Below, piece after piece: positions 36,094 through 44,615 of a stretch of 64,000 nucleotides of DNA (positions within the stretch are counted from its first letter, which is position 1; each line of letters begins with the position of its first letter). Origin of the DNA: Pelagibacterium lentulum (GTDB lineage: Bacteria; Pseudomonadota; Alphaproteobacteria; Rhizobiales; Devosiaceae); contig NZ_RZMW01000044.1 in the NCBI RefSeq assembly GCF_003992625.1, positions 2,172 through 66,171 on the forward strand, in the 5' to 3' direction. The notes under the pieces were generated by a model. The model saw only the letters and a list, made by a program, of their open reading frames with translations, ran no database searches and was not told where the DNA came from. The translations under genes and the position numbers were made by a program.

Positions 36094-37888
36094 AGGCCGG
36101 AACCAGCTCCATCTCCGGAACCTTGACCAACCCCTTGTCGGTAATGCGGATTTCGGGGATCACCGACAGCGGAATCAGATTGAAGCCCATATAGGGAATA
36201 GCGCATCCGGCCTCATCCCAAACCTTTTTCAGGATTCGGGTTTCTTCGGCCACTTCATGCACCCGCTTGTCGGAAATCAGACCGGCAACCGGCAGGGCAA
36301 CAAAGGCTTCTACATTGCCGTCCCGCACGACAACGATGCCGCCATTGGCTTCCGTAATGGTTTTGAGCGCCAGGTCCATATCCGCTTCATTGGTGCCCGC
36401 AACTATAATGTTGTGGCTGTCATGGCCAACGCTCGAAGCGACCGCACCGGCCTTGAGGCCGAATTCGTGCAGGAAGCCATGGGCCACTCCGCCATCGGAT
36501 TTGCCGTGCCGCTCGATCACGGTCACGAAGGTCAGGTTGTACTTTTCCAGCAACGTTTCCCAATCGTTGGATGGTTCAACTGCAATCTTGCGATGGGGCA
36601 GGGTGATGCCCGGCATTTCAATACCGATTGCATTCACCGTCACAGGCTTGCCAGGCATTTCGGGGATCAGCTTGGGCGCCCGTGGAACATGAACTGTTTT
36701 ATAGGCAGCGTCCGGATAGTGGTAGCGGTTCGATAGAGCTTCATCGAGCACCGGCGTGATCTTCTTGCCCTCAACGACAAGTTCGCCGCCAAACCAGGTA
36801 TTCTGCACGTCCAGATCGTCATTGAGCAGAACAAGATCGGCCCGGCGCCCGCCGCCAAGCCCGCCGAACTCTCCGTCCATGCCGTACCGCGTTGCGCCAT
36901 GCAGCGAACCCATGGCCCAGGCCTGTTCCTTGCTCATGCCCAGTTCCACGGCCTGCCGGGTCACCCAATCGAGCCCAAAGGCCAACAGATCGTCGGCATC
37001 GCGGTCGTCGGTACAGACACAGAAGCGCTTATGAGAGGCCCCCAATTCCGTCACCGCCTTGATGGCCTGTTCGATGGAATTCCAGGGCGTTGCGGGATTG
37101 CCGCCGCGCAGGAAAACCCAGATACCCGCATCGGCAAAATCATTGGCTATATCGCGATCCACAGCCTCGTGGGTGTCGGTCACGCCCGCCGCCGCATAGG
37201 GCTGAACGAACTCGCGCCCATAGATATGGCCCGATACCGGCCGGTTGCGCTTGAGAGACTCCGCGATGATCGCATGGCTGCGCGGGTCCCCCATGACAAC
37301 GGGCACGAAATCCATCTTTTCCCCCAGAGCGACCGCCTCGGGCCATTTATCGAACAGGGCGCCGATTTTCTCCGGTGTCAAATCGCCGCCCGCCGTTTCC
37401 AGCTCCGGCGATGTCGCGGGTACGGTGGACGGAACCGTCAGGAAGATCGAAAGCGGTGCCTGCCGGGCGTCCTCCAGCATCGCCTCCACACCGGCAACAT
37501 CCATGACATTGCCGATTTCGTGGCTGTCGCAGAAGATCGTCGTCGTGCCGTTGAGCAATGCCGCCTCCGCATAAGCGCAGGCTGTAATCATCGAACTTTC
37601 GATATGGATATGCGGGTCGACAAGACCAGGGGCGATTATGCCCCCTTTCGCATCGTAAATTGCCTTGGGAGCCGGGCCGTTCTTGTGTGCCCCAAGCGGC
37701 TTGATCGCCGCAATGCGCCCTCCCGAAAGCCAGATTTCACTCGGGCCCGAAATGCGTTCCGAATAGGTGGAGAGCATACGCGCATCGGTGATGACCAGAT
37801 CCGCCGCGGCCCGTCCCGAAGCGACAGCGGCCAGTTGGCGGGTTTGGGTATGGAGCGGGGCAACCGAAAAGCGGGTCAACTGTGCCAT
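36083..37888 (-). CDS. ade: Adenine deaminase
   Basis: A 601-residue amidohydrolase of the Ade family, which converts adenine to hypoxanthine and ammonia. The metal motif [15 protein letters not shown] (about residues 92-106), [15 protein letters not shown], and the C-terminal [17 protein letters not shown] all match; length is typical (about 590-600). With the nucleoside hydrolases it completes the path adenosine to adenine to hypoxanthine. It lies 27 bases after the M20 dipeptidase gene. Confidence 0.93.
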   Translation of the reverse strand: MAQLTRFSVAPLHTQTRQLAAVASGRAAADLVITDARMLSTYSERISGPSEIWLSGGRIAAIKPLGAHKNGPAPKAIYDAKGGIIAPGLVDPHIHIESSMITACAYAEAALLNGTTTIFCDSHEIGNVMDVAGVEAMLEDARQAPLSIFLTVPSTVPATSPELETAGGDLTPEKIGALFDKWPEAVALGEKMDFVPVVMGDPRSHAIIAESLKRNRPVSGHIYGREFVQPYAAAGVTDTHEAVDRDIANDFADAGIWVFLRGGNPATPWNSIEQAIKAVTELGASHKRFCVCTDDRDADDLLAFGLDWVTRQAVELGMSKEQAWAMGSLHGATRYGMDGEFGGLGGGRRADLVLLNDDLDVQNTWFGGELVVEGKKITPVLDEALSNRYHYPDAAYKTVHVPRAPKLIPEMPGKPVTVNAIGIEMPGITLPHRKIAVEPSNDWETLLEKYNLTFVTVIERHGKSDGGVAHGFLHEFGLKAGAVASSVGHDSHNIIVAGTNEADMDLALKTITEANGGIVVVRDGNVEAFVALPVAGLISDKRVHEVAEETRILKKVWDEAGCAIPYMGFNLIPLSVIPEIRITDKGLVKVPEMELVPAYED

Positions 37889-37915
37889 GTGTGATCTCCG
37901 ATGCGTTTATGATGG

Positions 37916-39316
37916 TTATGCTTTTTGCTGGTCAGCAAGCGCGGCCAGAACCCGGATGAACGAGCGGATGCCGCCCTTAAAGCTCGAAAGGTCGTACTTT
38001 TCGTTCGGGCTGTGGATACGATTATCGAACCGTGCAAAGCCGACGAGCAGCGTGTCCATGCCCAGCTTGCGCTTGAAATCGCCTACAATCGGGATCGAGC
38101 CACCGGTTCCGGCAAGCGCCGCTTCGCGCCCCCATTCGGCGCCGAGAGCGTCGCGGGTGGCCGTAAGCATTGGGCTTTCCAGCGGCAAGGCGATTGCCGG
38201 GCTCGCGCCATGCGATTCAAATGTCACCGAGCAATCCTGCGGCACCCGCGCCCGAACATGGGCACGGAACGCGTCGCGGACGGCAATAGGGTCCTGTCCT
38301 GCCACCAGCCGGAACGAGACCTTGGCGCGCGCCTTTGCGGGAATGACGGTCTTGAACCCTTCCTGGGTATAGCCACCGATCATGCCGTGGATTTCGCAGC
38401 TTGGCCGCGCCCAAACCTGTTCGAGGATCGAGCGGCCTTTTTCACCGGCAGGGATGGTCAGCCCGACATCGGACAAAAACGCTTCCTGATCGAACGGCAG
38501 CCGTTCCCATTGTGCCTTGATTTCGGGATCGAGTTCGGAAACCCCATCGTAAAAGCCTTCAACAGCCACCCCGCCATCTTCGGTGCGCAGGCTGGCAATA
38601 ATGTCGGCAGTCACCTGTAGCGCATTGCGCGCCGCATTGCCGAACATGCCTGAATGCAGGTCACGATCCGCGCAGGTGATCTCGAACTCCTCGCCAACTA
38701 GTCCGCGCAGCATGGTGGTGATTGCCGGTGTTTCGCGATCCCACATATCGGTATCGCACACCAGCACCACATCGGCTTTCAGTTCCTCGGCGGTCTCTTC
38801 AAGGAAGGGGCCAAGGCTTTTGCTGCCCGCTTCTTCTTCGCCTTCAAACAGCATGGATACCTTGATCGGCAGGCTGCCTGTAACCGCCTTCCATGCGCGG
38901 CAGGCTTCAACGAAGGTCAGCAACTGCCCTTTGTCGTCCGAGGCGCCTCGGCCAACGATATGGGTATCCCCATCCGGCGCAGGGCGCAGTACCGGCTCGA
39001 ACGGATCGCTTTCCCAAAGTTCGATCGGATCGACCGGCTGCACATCGTAATGACCGTAAAACAGCACATGCGGTCCGTCGGCAGCAACATTGTGGCCCAC
39101 CACCATCGGGTGGCCTTCGGTCTTTCTCACCGAGGCGTCGAACCCAAGGTCCTTGATGGCATCGGACAGCCACTCGGCCGCGCGCACGCAATCGGCAGCA
39201 TAGGCGGAGTCGGTTGAAACGGACGGAATACGGATCAAATCGCACAGTCGCTCGACGCTTTCATCAAGATGCGCATCTGCGTAATCGAGAACGGCCTGCA
39301 ATTGGCTTTCAGTCAT
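37916..39316 (-). CDS. M20 family dipeptidase/deacylase
   Basis: A 466-residue M20 peptidase with the ArgE/DapE-like metal motif VLFYGHYDVQPVDP (about residue 80), then GRGASDDKGQ and LFEGEEEAGSKSL with the catalytic Glu pair. The central dimerisation domain contains RDLHSGMFGNAARNAL. Such enzymes cut dipeptides or N-acyl groups in the cytoplasm. I chose the ATG at 39316, 7 bases after the upstream stop; an in-frame start at 39346 lies inside the previous gene. It belongs to the long purine operon, where its link to purines is unexplained. Confidence 0.87.
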   Translation of the reverse strand: MTESQLQAVLDYADAHLDESVERLCDLIRIPSVSTDSAYAADCVRAAEWLSDAIKDLGFDASVRKTEGHPMVVGHNVAADGPHVLFYGHYDVQPVDPIELWESDPFEPVLRPAPDGDTHIVGRGASDDKGQLLTFVEACRAWKAVTGSLPIKVSMLFEGEEEAGSKSLGPFLEETAEELKADVVLVCDTDMWDRETPAITTMLRGLVGEEFEITCADRDLHSGMFGNAARNALQVTADIIASLRTEDGGVAVEGFYDGVSELDPEIKAQWERLPFDQEAFLSDVGLTIPAGEKGRSILEQVWARPSCEIHGMIGGYTQEGFKTVIPAKARAKVSFRLVAGQDPIAVRDAFRAHVRARVPQDCSVTFESHGASPAIALPLESPMLTATRDALGAEWGREAALAGTGGSIPIVGDFKRKLGMDTLLVGFARFDNRIHSPNEKYDLSSFKGGIRSFIRVLAALADQQKA

Positions 39317-39323
39317 GGTCTGG

Positions 39324-40658
39324 CTACTCTTTTTGACGCGCTGCATCTATGGCAGCGATTTCGGTTCTGAATTTGTCGGCCACCGCAAGCGCATCCGCAA
39401 GCACCTTTTGCGGTTCAAGCGTCAGCACTTGCCGGTCCCGCATTAGCCAATTTCCATCCACCATAACATCGCAAACGTCAGTTGGCATGGCGGCGAAAAC
39501 CAGCATGGAGTAAGGGTCGTAAATCGGGTGTAGGCGCGGCGCGGCAAGGCTGATCCGTATGAGATCGGCCTTCTTGCCCGCTTCCAGCGAACCGATCCTG
39601 TCGTCAAGGCCCAGCACTTTTGCGCCCTCGATTGTCGCCATGCGGATAACGTCTTTGGTCGGCATAGGCTTGCGCGAGTGGCCAAGGATTTTCGCAAAGA
39701 TCGAGACCACCCCGAACTGAGCGAAAAGATCCAGCGTATTTCCACTCATCGGGCCGTCGGTTGCAATGCCGACTGCAATGCCAGCCTTGCGCATGTCCTC
39801 CACGCGCGCCATGCCGCGCCCGCCCTTGCCATTCGAGCGGGCGTTATGCGCAACGCCCACACCCGATTGCGCCAGAATGGCAATGTCGTCATCGTCGATC
39901 AAAAGGCAATGGGCCGCGATTGTGCTCGGCTTGAGCAGGCCCGAACGCGCGGTAACGCCAACCGTCGAAAGCCCGTATTTTTCGCGCGCCCAGGCAATTT
40001 CGGGCTCGGTCTCGGCAAGGTGAATTTGCACCGGTAGGCCCGGATGATCGTCCGACCACTGCGCCACCCGCTCCATGATTGCCGGTCCGGTGGAATAGGG
40101 CGCGTGCGGCGCAATCGAAGCCGTGACGCGTGCATGATCTGCAAATGTATCGGCCAACTCGTCAACCAGCGCAAAGCCGGCATCGAAGCTCTTGTGATCG
40201 GGCGCATCGAAATCGGCAAGCGTCTGGCCAACGATCCCGCGCATCCCCGCCCGGTCGATGACATGGCCAACCTCGGTCTCGAAATAATACATGTCGGCAA
40301 TGCTGGTGACGCCGCCCATGATCGATTCCAGTGCCGAAAGCGTGGTCCCGGCGCGCACCATTTCCGGGGAAACGAATTTGCGTTCGAGCGGCAGCATATA
40401 GCGGAACAACCGGTCGTCCACATCCTCGCCCAGCCCGCGAAACAGAGACATGGCCATATGGCAATGGGTGTTGACCATGCCCGGCATCACGATGTCGCCG
40501 CTCATGTCGACAATTTCAGCGTTCGGCACCTGTGGTGGCGCGCCATCACCCAAAGCGACAATGGTATCGCCGGAGATATGCAGCCAGCCCCTGGCATGGA
40601 TCGTCATCGTCTCATCGACGGTAAGGATCCACGCATTTGTCAGAACCGTGTCGGTCAT
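39324..40658 (-). CDS. Amidohydrolase of the MTA/SAH-deaminase family
   Basis: A 444-residue amidohydrolase. Metal-site motifs are VNTHCHMAMSLFRGLGED (about residues 58-75), the catalytic HLAETEPE, and IATDGPMSGNTLDLF, as in 5-methylthioadenosine/S-adenosylhomocysteine deaminases and SsnA/TrzN-like enzymes. It probably deaminates a purine or purine nucleoside derivative. The ATG at 40658 overlaps the ATPase stop (ATGA); the frame extends seven codons further but without need. The overlap links it directly to the ABC importer. Confidence 0.88.
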   Translation of the reverse strand: MTDTVLTNAWILTVDETMTIHARGWLHISGDTIVALGDGAPPQVPNAEIVDMSGDIVMPGMVNTHCHMAMSLFRGLGEDVDDRLFRYMLPLERKFVSPEMVRAGTTLSALESIMGGVTSIADMYYFETEVGHVIDRAGMRGIVGQTLADFDAPDHKSFDAGFALVDELADTFADHARVTASIAPHAPYSTGPAIMERVAQWSDDHPGLPVQIHLAETEPEIAWAREKYGLSTVGVTARSGLLKPSTIAAHCLLIDDDDIAILAQSGVGVAHNARSNGKGGRGMARVEDMRKAGIAVGIATDGPMSGNTLDLFAQFGVVSIFAKILGHSRKPMPTKDVIRMATIEGAKVLGLDDRIGSLEAGKKADLIRISLAAPRLHPIYDPYSMLVFAAMPTDVCDVMVDGNWLMRDRQVLTLEPQKVLADALAVADKFRTEIAAIDAARQKE

Positions 40659-41716
40659 TCCGGCTTCAAAATCGTACACTGATCGGCGACGGGCACCAGC
40701 TTGGCGGTGGCGCCGGGTTCAAGCGGATTGGACAGCGCGCCATTGGCAATGAGCTTTCCCGCAACCGTTTCACACTCATACTGATAGGCACGGCCGAGAT
40801 AGGTCCGCAGCCCCAGCTTTGCGGCTATGCCTTCAGCCCCAGGGTCGGAGGAAACCGAAAGTCCGTCCGCGCGTGTTGCGAGCACGAATTTATCGTCTAT
40901 CGCTCCAAACCGGTCCTGCGAGAATTTGAGTGTCGATCCGTCCGAAAGGCTGGCGGTGACGGTCTCGCCATCGCGTGCAGTAACGGTCATGGGGATCAGG
41001 TTTTCAAAGCCCACAAAACGCGCAACGAAAGCATTGGCAGGCCGCTGGTACAGCGTTTCAGGTGTATCGAGTTGCATGATCCGCCCTTCATTCATGATCG
41101 CAACACGATCGGAAATCGAAAAGGCCTCTTCCTGATCGTGGGTCACATAAACCGAAGTCGTGCCATTGGCGCGCTGCAGCTTGCGGATTTCCACCCGCAT
41201 ATCCACACGCAGCTTGGCATCGAGGTTCGAGAGCGGCTCATCGAACATCAAAAGCGGTGGTTCGATGACCAGCGCGCGGGCCAGCGCCACGCGCTGTTTC
41301 TGTCCGCCGGAAAGCGCTGCGGGCAAACGGTCGGCAAGATGATCGAGCCCCACACGCTCAAGGAAGGCGTTCGCCCGTTTATTGCGCTCTGCAGCGGCGA
41401 TGCCGCGCTGCTTTAGCCCGAAGGCAACATTGTCACGCACGGAAAGGTGGGGGAACAGCGCGTAGTTCTGGAACACCAGTCCGATATCGCGGGCATGTGC
41501 CGGTAGCTTGGTCAGGTCCTTGTCGCCAAGCCGGATCGTGCCCGATGTCGGCTGCAAAAAACCGGCGATAAGGCGCAGGGTTGTCGTCTTGCCGCAGCCC
41601 GAAGCGCCCAGCAGGGAAACCAGTTCCCCTTCGCCGATGTCCAGCGACAGGTCCTCAAGCACTTTGGTCGTGCCGTAATGGGCGGTGATGTTGTTGATTG
41701 AAAGAGGCAGTGTCAC
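40655..41716 (-). CDS. ABC transporter ATPase, PotA-like
   Basis: A 353-residue ATPase of the polyamine/iron(III)/opine uptake class. Walker A LGASGCGKT is at residues 36-44, signature LSGGQKQRVALARAL and Walker B LLMFDEPLSNLD follow, and the C-terminal regulatory TOBE-type domain starts near residue 245. It powers the two permeases encoded upstream in the same transcript. Confidence 0.92.
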   Translation of the reverse strand: MTLPLSINNITAHYGTTKVLEDLSLDIGEGELVSLLGASGCGKTTTLRLIAGFLQPTSGTIRLGDKDLTKLPAHARDIGLVFQNYALFPHLSVRDNVAFGLKQRGIAAAERNKRANAFLERVGLDHLADRLPAALSGGQKQRVALARALVIEPPLLMFDEPLSNLDAKLRVDMRVEIRKLQRANGTTSVYVTHDQEEAFSISDRVAIMNEGRIMQLDTPETLYQRPANAFVARFVGFENLIPMTVTARDGETVTASLSDGSTLKFSQDRFGAIDDKFVLATRADGLSVSSDPGAEGIAAKLGLRTYLGRAYQYECETVAGKLIANGALSNPLEPGATAKLVPVADQCTILKPE

Positions 41717-41726
41717 GGAACGAACC

Positions 41727-42521
41727 TTACTTGGTGTTGGCGACGGCGGTCAGGCCCAGCGTACGCTCGACGATTATCATCACGATAACGGTGAGAACCA
41801 TGAGCAGCACTGAAACCGATGCGATTGTGGGGTCAAAGAACTGCTCCACATGCGCCAGGATCTGGATGGGAAGTGTCGAAATGCCCGGACCCGTCAGGAA
41901 CAGGGATACCGATACGTCATTGATTGAGGTGATGAAGGCCAGAATGAAGGCCGCGATCACCCCCGAACGGACATTGGGCAGAACGATCGTGAAAAAGGTC
42001 TTGGCGGGCCGGCTGCCAAGGCTGATCGCCGCTTCTTCGATACTGAAATCGAATGAGGATAGCGCCGCCGAAATCACCCGGATCACATAGGGCAATACTA
42101 ATAGCGTGTGCCCGATCAGTAGCGTGAAAAAGATCGGTACACCGCTATCCACATTAACCGAACGCAGTAGCGAAAAGCCCATCACGATTTCGGGCACCAG
42201 AATGGGCAGCACAAACAGGGTTGAAAGCCAGCCCGGTAACTGGACGCGATACCGGTTGAGCGCATAGGCGGCGGGTATGCCGATAATCAGCGCAATGGTT
42301 GTCGCTAGAAACGCGATCTGGAGCGAGGTGATGATGGTGCGCCGGAAGGCGCTGATCGCCCAGATATTTTCAAACCAATGCAGGGTAAGGCCCTGCGGCG
42401 GGAAGGTCAGGTAACTCGTGTCGCTGATCGCTGCGCCGAAGATGATGACTAGCGGCCCGATCAGGAACACATAGACCAGCGCGGTAAAGCCGATAAGGGC
42501 GGGATTGATACGTGTTGTCAT
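41727..42521 (-). CDS. ABC transporter permease, PotC-like
   Basis: A 264-residue permease with about six helices. The coupling loop is EEAAISLGSRPAKTFFTIVLP (about residues 155-175). The ATG at 42521 starts one base after the preceding stop; an earlier start would lie within the upstream gene. It is the second permease of the Pot-like importer. Confidence 0.9.
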   Translation of the reverse strand: MTTRINPALIGFTALVYVFLIGPLVIIFGAAISDTSYLTFPPQGLTLHWFENIWAISAFRRTIITSLQIAFLATTIALIIGIPAAYALNRYRVQLPGWLSTLFVLPILVPEIVMGFSLLRSVNVDSGVPIFFTLLIGHTLLVLPYVIRVISAALSSFDFSIEEAAISLGSRPAKTFFTIVLPNVRSGVIAAFILAFITSINDVSVSLFLTGPGISTLPIQILAHVEQFFDPTIASVSVLLMVLTVIVMIIVERTLGLTAVANTK

Positions 42522-42522
42522 G

Positions 42523-43347
42523 CTACACCGCCATCGGATTGAGCTTGCGGGCAATCCGCGTCATCACCAATACGGTCGCAATCGTGATGACCACCATGAT
42601 CGCGGCAATGGTCGAGGCCCCGACCCAATCAAACGCCACCATGGCGCGTTGATGCAGGAACGTGCCCATCACCATTTGCTGTCCGCCACCGAGCAGATGT
42701 GGCGTGGCGTATGAGGTGAAGCTGGCTGTGAAAACCAGCACTGCGCCCACGATCAGGCCCGGTGTGGCCAGCGGCAGAATGACCTGCATGAATGTGCTGG
42801 TGGGGTTGGCGCCAAGCGAAGAGGCGGCTTGAACCACGTCATCGGGAATGTTTTCGAGCACGCCGATCAGAACGAGGATCATCAGCGGCACGAAAAGATA
42901 GACCATCGCCACAATCACCGCGCCCTGCGTATAGAGCATGCCAATAGGCGCATCGGTGATCCCGATCCATTGCAGGAAGTTGTTGAGGATGCCGTTGCGG
43001 CCCAGAATGATCATCCAGGCAAATGAGCGGACAACGACGCCAGTGAGCAGCGGGAAAACCGCAAGCACGATCAGGATCGATTTGACCCAGGGCGGGCTTT
43101 TGGAAACCACATAGGCGGTCACAACTCCCACGGCGAGTGAAATGATCGTGGTGATTGCGGCAATCTCGAAGGTGCGCCAGAGCACCGTTCTGCGGAATGC
43201 TGACTCGAAATACCAGATATATGGGGCAATCAGCCCATCGGGATCGGTAAAGGTATAGCCGATGGTTGCTGCAACGGGCAGGATCAGAAAGATGACCAGT
43301 GCCAGCGTTGCCGGGGAGGCCATGATCCAGCCGGCGAAACGTTTCAT
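42523..43347 (-). CDS. ABC transporter permease, PotB-like
   Basis: A 274-residue permease with about six helices and the coupling loop VVQAASSLGANPTSTFMQVIL. I chose the ATG at 43347 because the first helix follows directly (ASPATLALVIFLILPVAA); the open frame extends 27 codons upstream through the hairpin region and is not family-like. It is separated from the binding-protein gene by about 100 bases. Confidence 0.88.
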   Translation of the reverse strand: MKRFAGWIMASPATLALVIFLILPVAATIGYTFTDPDGLIAPYIWYFESAFRRTVLWRTFEIAAITTIISLAVGVVTAYVVSKSPPWVKSILIVLAVFPLLTGVVVRSFAWMIILGRNGILNNFLQWIGITDAPIGMLYTQGAVIVAMVYLFVPLMILVLIGVLENIPDDVVQAASSLGANPTSTFMQVILPLATPGLIVGAVLVFTASFTSYATPHLLGGGQQMVMGTFLHQRAMVAFDWVGASTIAAIMVVITIATVLVMTRIARKLNPMAV

Positions 43348-43399
43348 GTCTTTTGTCGCTCTTTGCAGCGCCGTTTCGGCGCCTGGCTCAATAAGGGAA

Positions 43400-43417
43400 C
43401 GGGGGTAGTCACCCCCG
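43400..43417 (-). terminator. Hairpin between binding protein and permease genes
   Basis: CGGGGGT, loop AGTC, ACCCCCG: a perfect 7-bp stem 30 bases beyond the binding-protein stop, within the 100-base gap before the PotB-like start. It is the third example in this window of a hairpin in exactly this position. Confidence 0.6.
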
Positions 43418-43447
43418 CTCTCAACCATTGTCTAAAACGATTCCGGC

Positions 43448-44476
43448 TTACATGCCGAATGTTTCGTTCCAGCGGTCGATCCAGTCGTTCTTTGCAGCAT
43501 TCATCTGGTCATAATCGACGCGCTGCAGGCCAGCGATCATCTCATCGCCATATGTCCACAGTGCCGCCTGTCCGTCGGTCAACTCAACTGCCGTATGAAC
43601 GGGCGCATCGACGCCGCGCTCGGCAAGCTGCTGCTGGATCTCAGGCGACAGGATGAAGTTGATGTATTGGTGTGCCAGTTCCACTTCCTGCGCACCAACC
43701 GGAATGTTGACGGTGTTGAGCGTTGCAATCGAGCCTTCTTCAAGGTCCGCCCAAACCACGCTGGGAACCGCAGCTTGAATCTGGGCCAGTGCGAAGTCCT
43801 GTGCAATCGAAGTGGTGATTTCACCTGTTGAGAACAGGTTGATCATCTCTGAACCGGTATTGTAGTTGGTCACAACATTGGGACGGATTTGCCGGATAGC
43901 TTCAAATGCCGCATCGGTATCGACAAAGGCATCAACACCGGCATAATCGCCGGCCTTCATGACGACCATTGGTCCTGCGGTGGTGGTGATGCCAGGCAGC
44001 GAGATCGAAGATGCAAGGTCTTCGCGCCAAAGGTCATTCCAAGAGGTGATTGGCTCTTCGACGGCATCCGCATTATAGACGATGCCAACCCGACCGATTG
44101 TATATGCAGGGCCATATTCGCCTTGCGGCGCTTGGGCCATCTCATAAAGGCCTTCGATATTGGAAATCTGCGACCGGTCGATCGGCTGGAACACACCTTC
44201 TTCGATCCCGATCTGGGAGAAGCTGTCGGTCAGGTAAATGACGTCAACGCCACCGCCACGCATCTGCACGCGGTTCAGCCGGTCAGCGTTGTTGCCTGTC
44301 TCGAACACGACTTCGCAGCCGCACATTTCCTGAAATGGATCGATGATGATCTCTTGCAGAAGGTCGCCGTTAAAGCCCCACCAGGAAATGGTGAGCGTCT
44401 GGGCTGACGCAGGCATGGCAGCCGTCATGGCAGCCAACGACACAATGGATAGAGCGGCTCCGCGGACACGGTTCAT
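43448..44476 (-). CDS. ABC transporter substrate-binding protein, PotD/AfuA-like
   Basis: A 342-residue periplasmic binding protein of the family-1 type. The signal peptide covers residues 1-25 (cut after MPASA). The mature part starts TLTISWWGFNGD, and two Cys lie close together in EMCGCEVVF. Family members carry polyamines, iron(III), phosphonates or thiamine. Enclosed by purine-degrading genes, this one may bind a purine or related base, which is inference. GAGGTG precedes the ATG. Confidence 0.88.
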   Translation of the reverse strand: MNRVRGAALSIVSLAAMTAAMPASAQTLTISWWGFNGDLLQEIIIDPFQEMCGCEVVFETGNNADRLNRVQMRGGGVDVIYLTDSFSQIGIEEGVFQPIDRSQISNIEGLYEMAQAPQGEYGPAYTIGRVGIVYNADAVEEPITSWNDLWREDLASSISLPGITTTAGPMVVMKAGDYAGVDAFVDTDAAFEAIRQIRPNVVTNYNTGSEMINLFSTGEITTSIAQDFALAQIQAAVPSVVWADLEEGSIATLNTVNIPVGAQEVELAHQYINFILSPEIQQQLAERGVDAPVHTAVELTDGQAALWTYGDEMIAGLQRVDYDQMNAAKNDWIDRWNETFGM

Positions 44477-44502
44477 TTCAACACCTCGTTTTGAGTTTTT
44501 TG

Positions 44503-44530
44503 TCAGGCCAGGAAAGAGGGGCGGGCCTGA
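44503..44530. promoter_or_regulatory. Inverted repeat before the Pot-like operon
   Basis: TCAGGCC (44503-44509) and GGCCTGA (44524-44530) are perfect 7-bp arms separated by 14 purine-rich bases. It lies about 30 bases upstream of the binding-protein start and downstream of the second adenine-deaminase-like gene, so it may be an operator or a weak terminator. Confidence 0.4.
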
Positions 44531-44615
44531 TATGTTAGCAGCCTAAATTTTGTCCTTCGCATTCGCAAGCCCAATATATGAGCATTGCACGTCGTAAATG
44601 TCGCAAGTGCGCACG

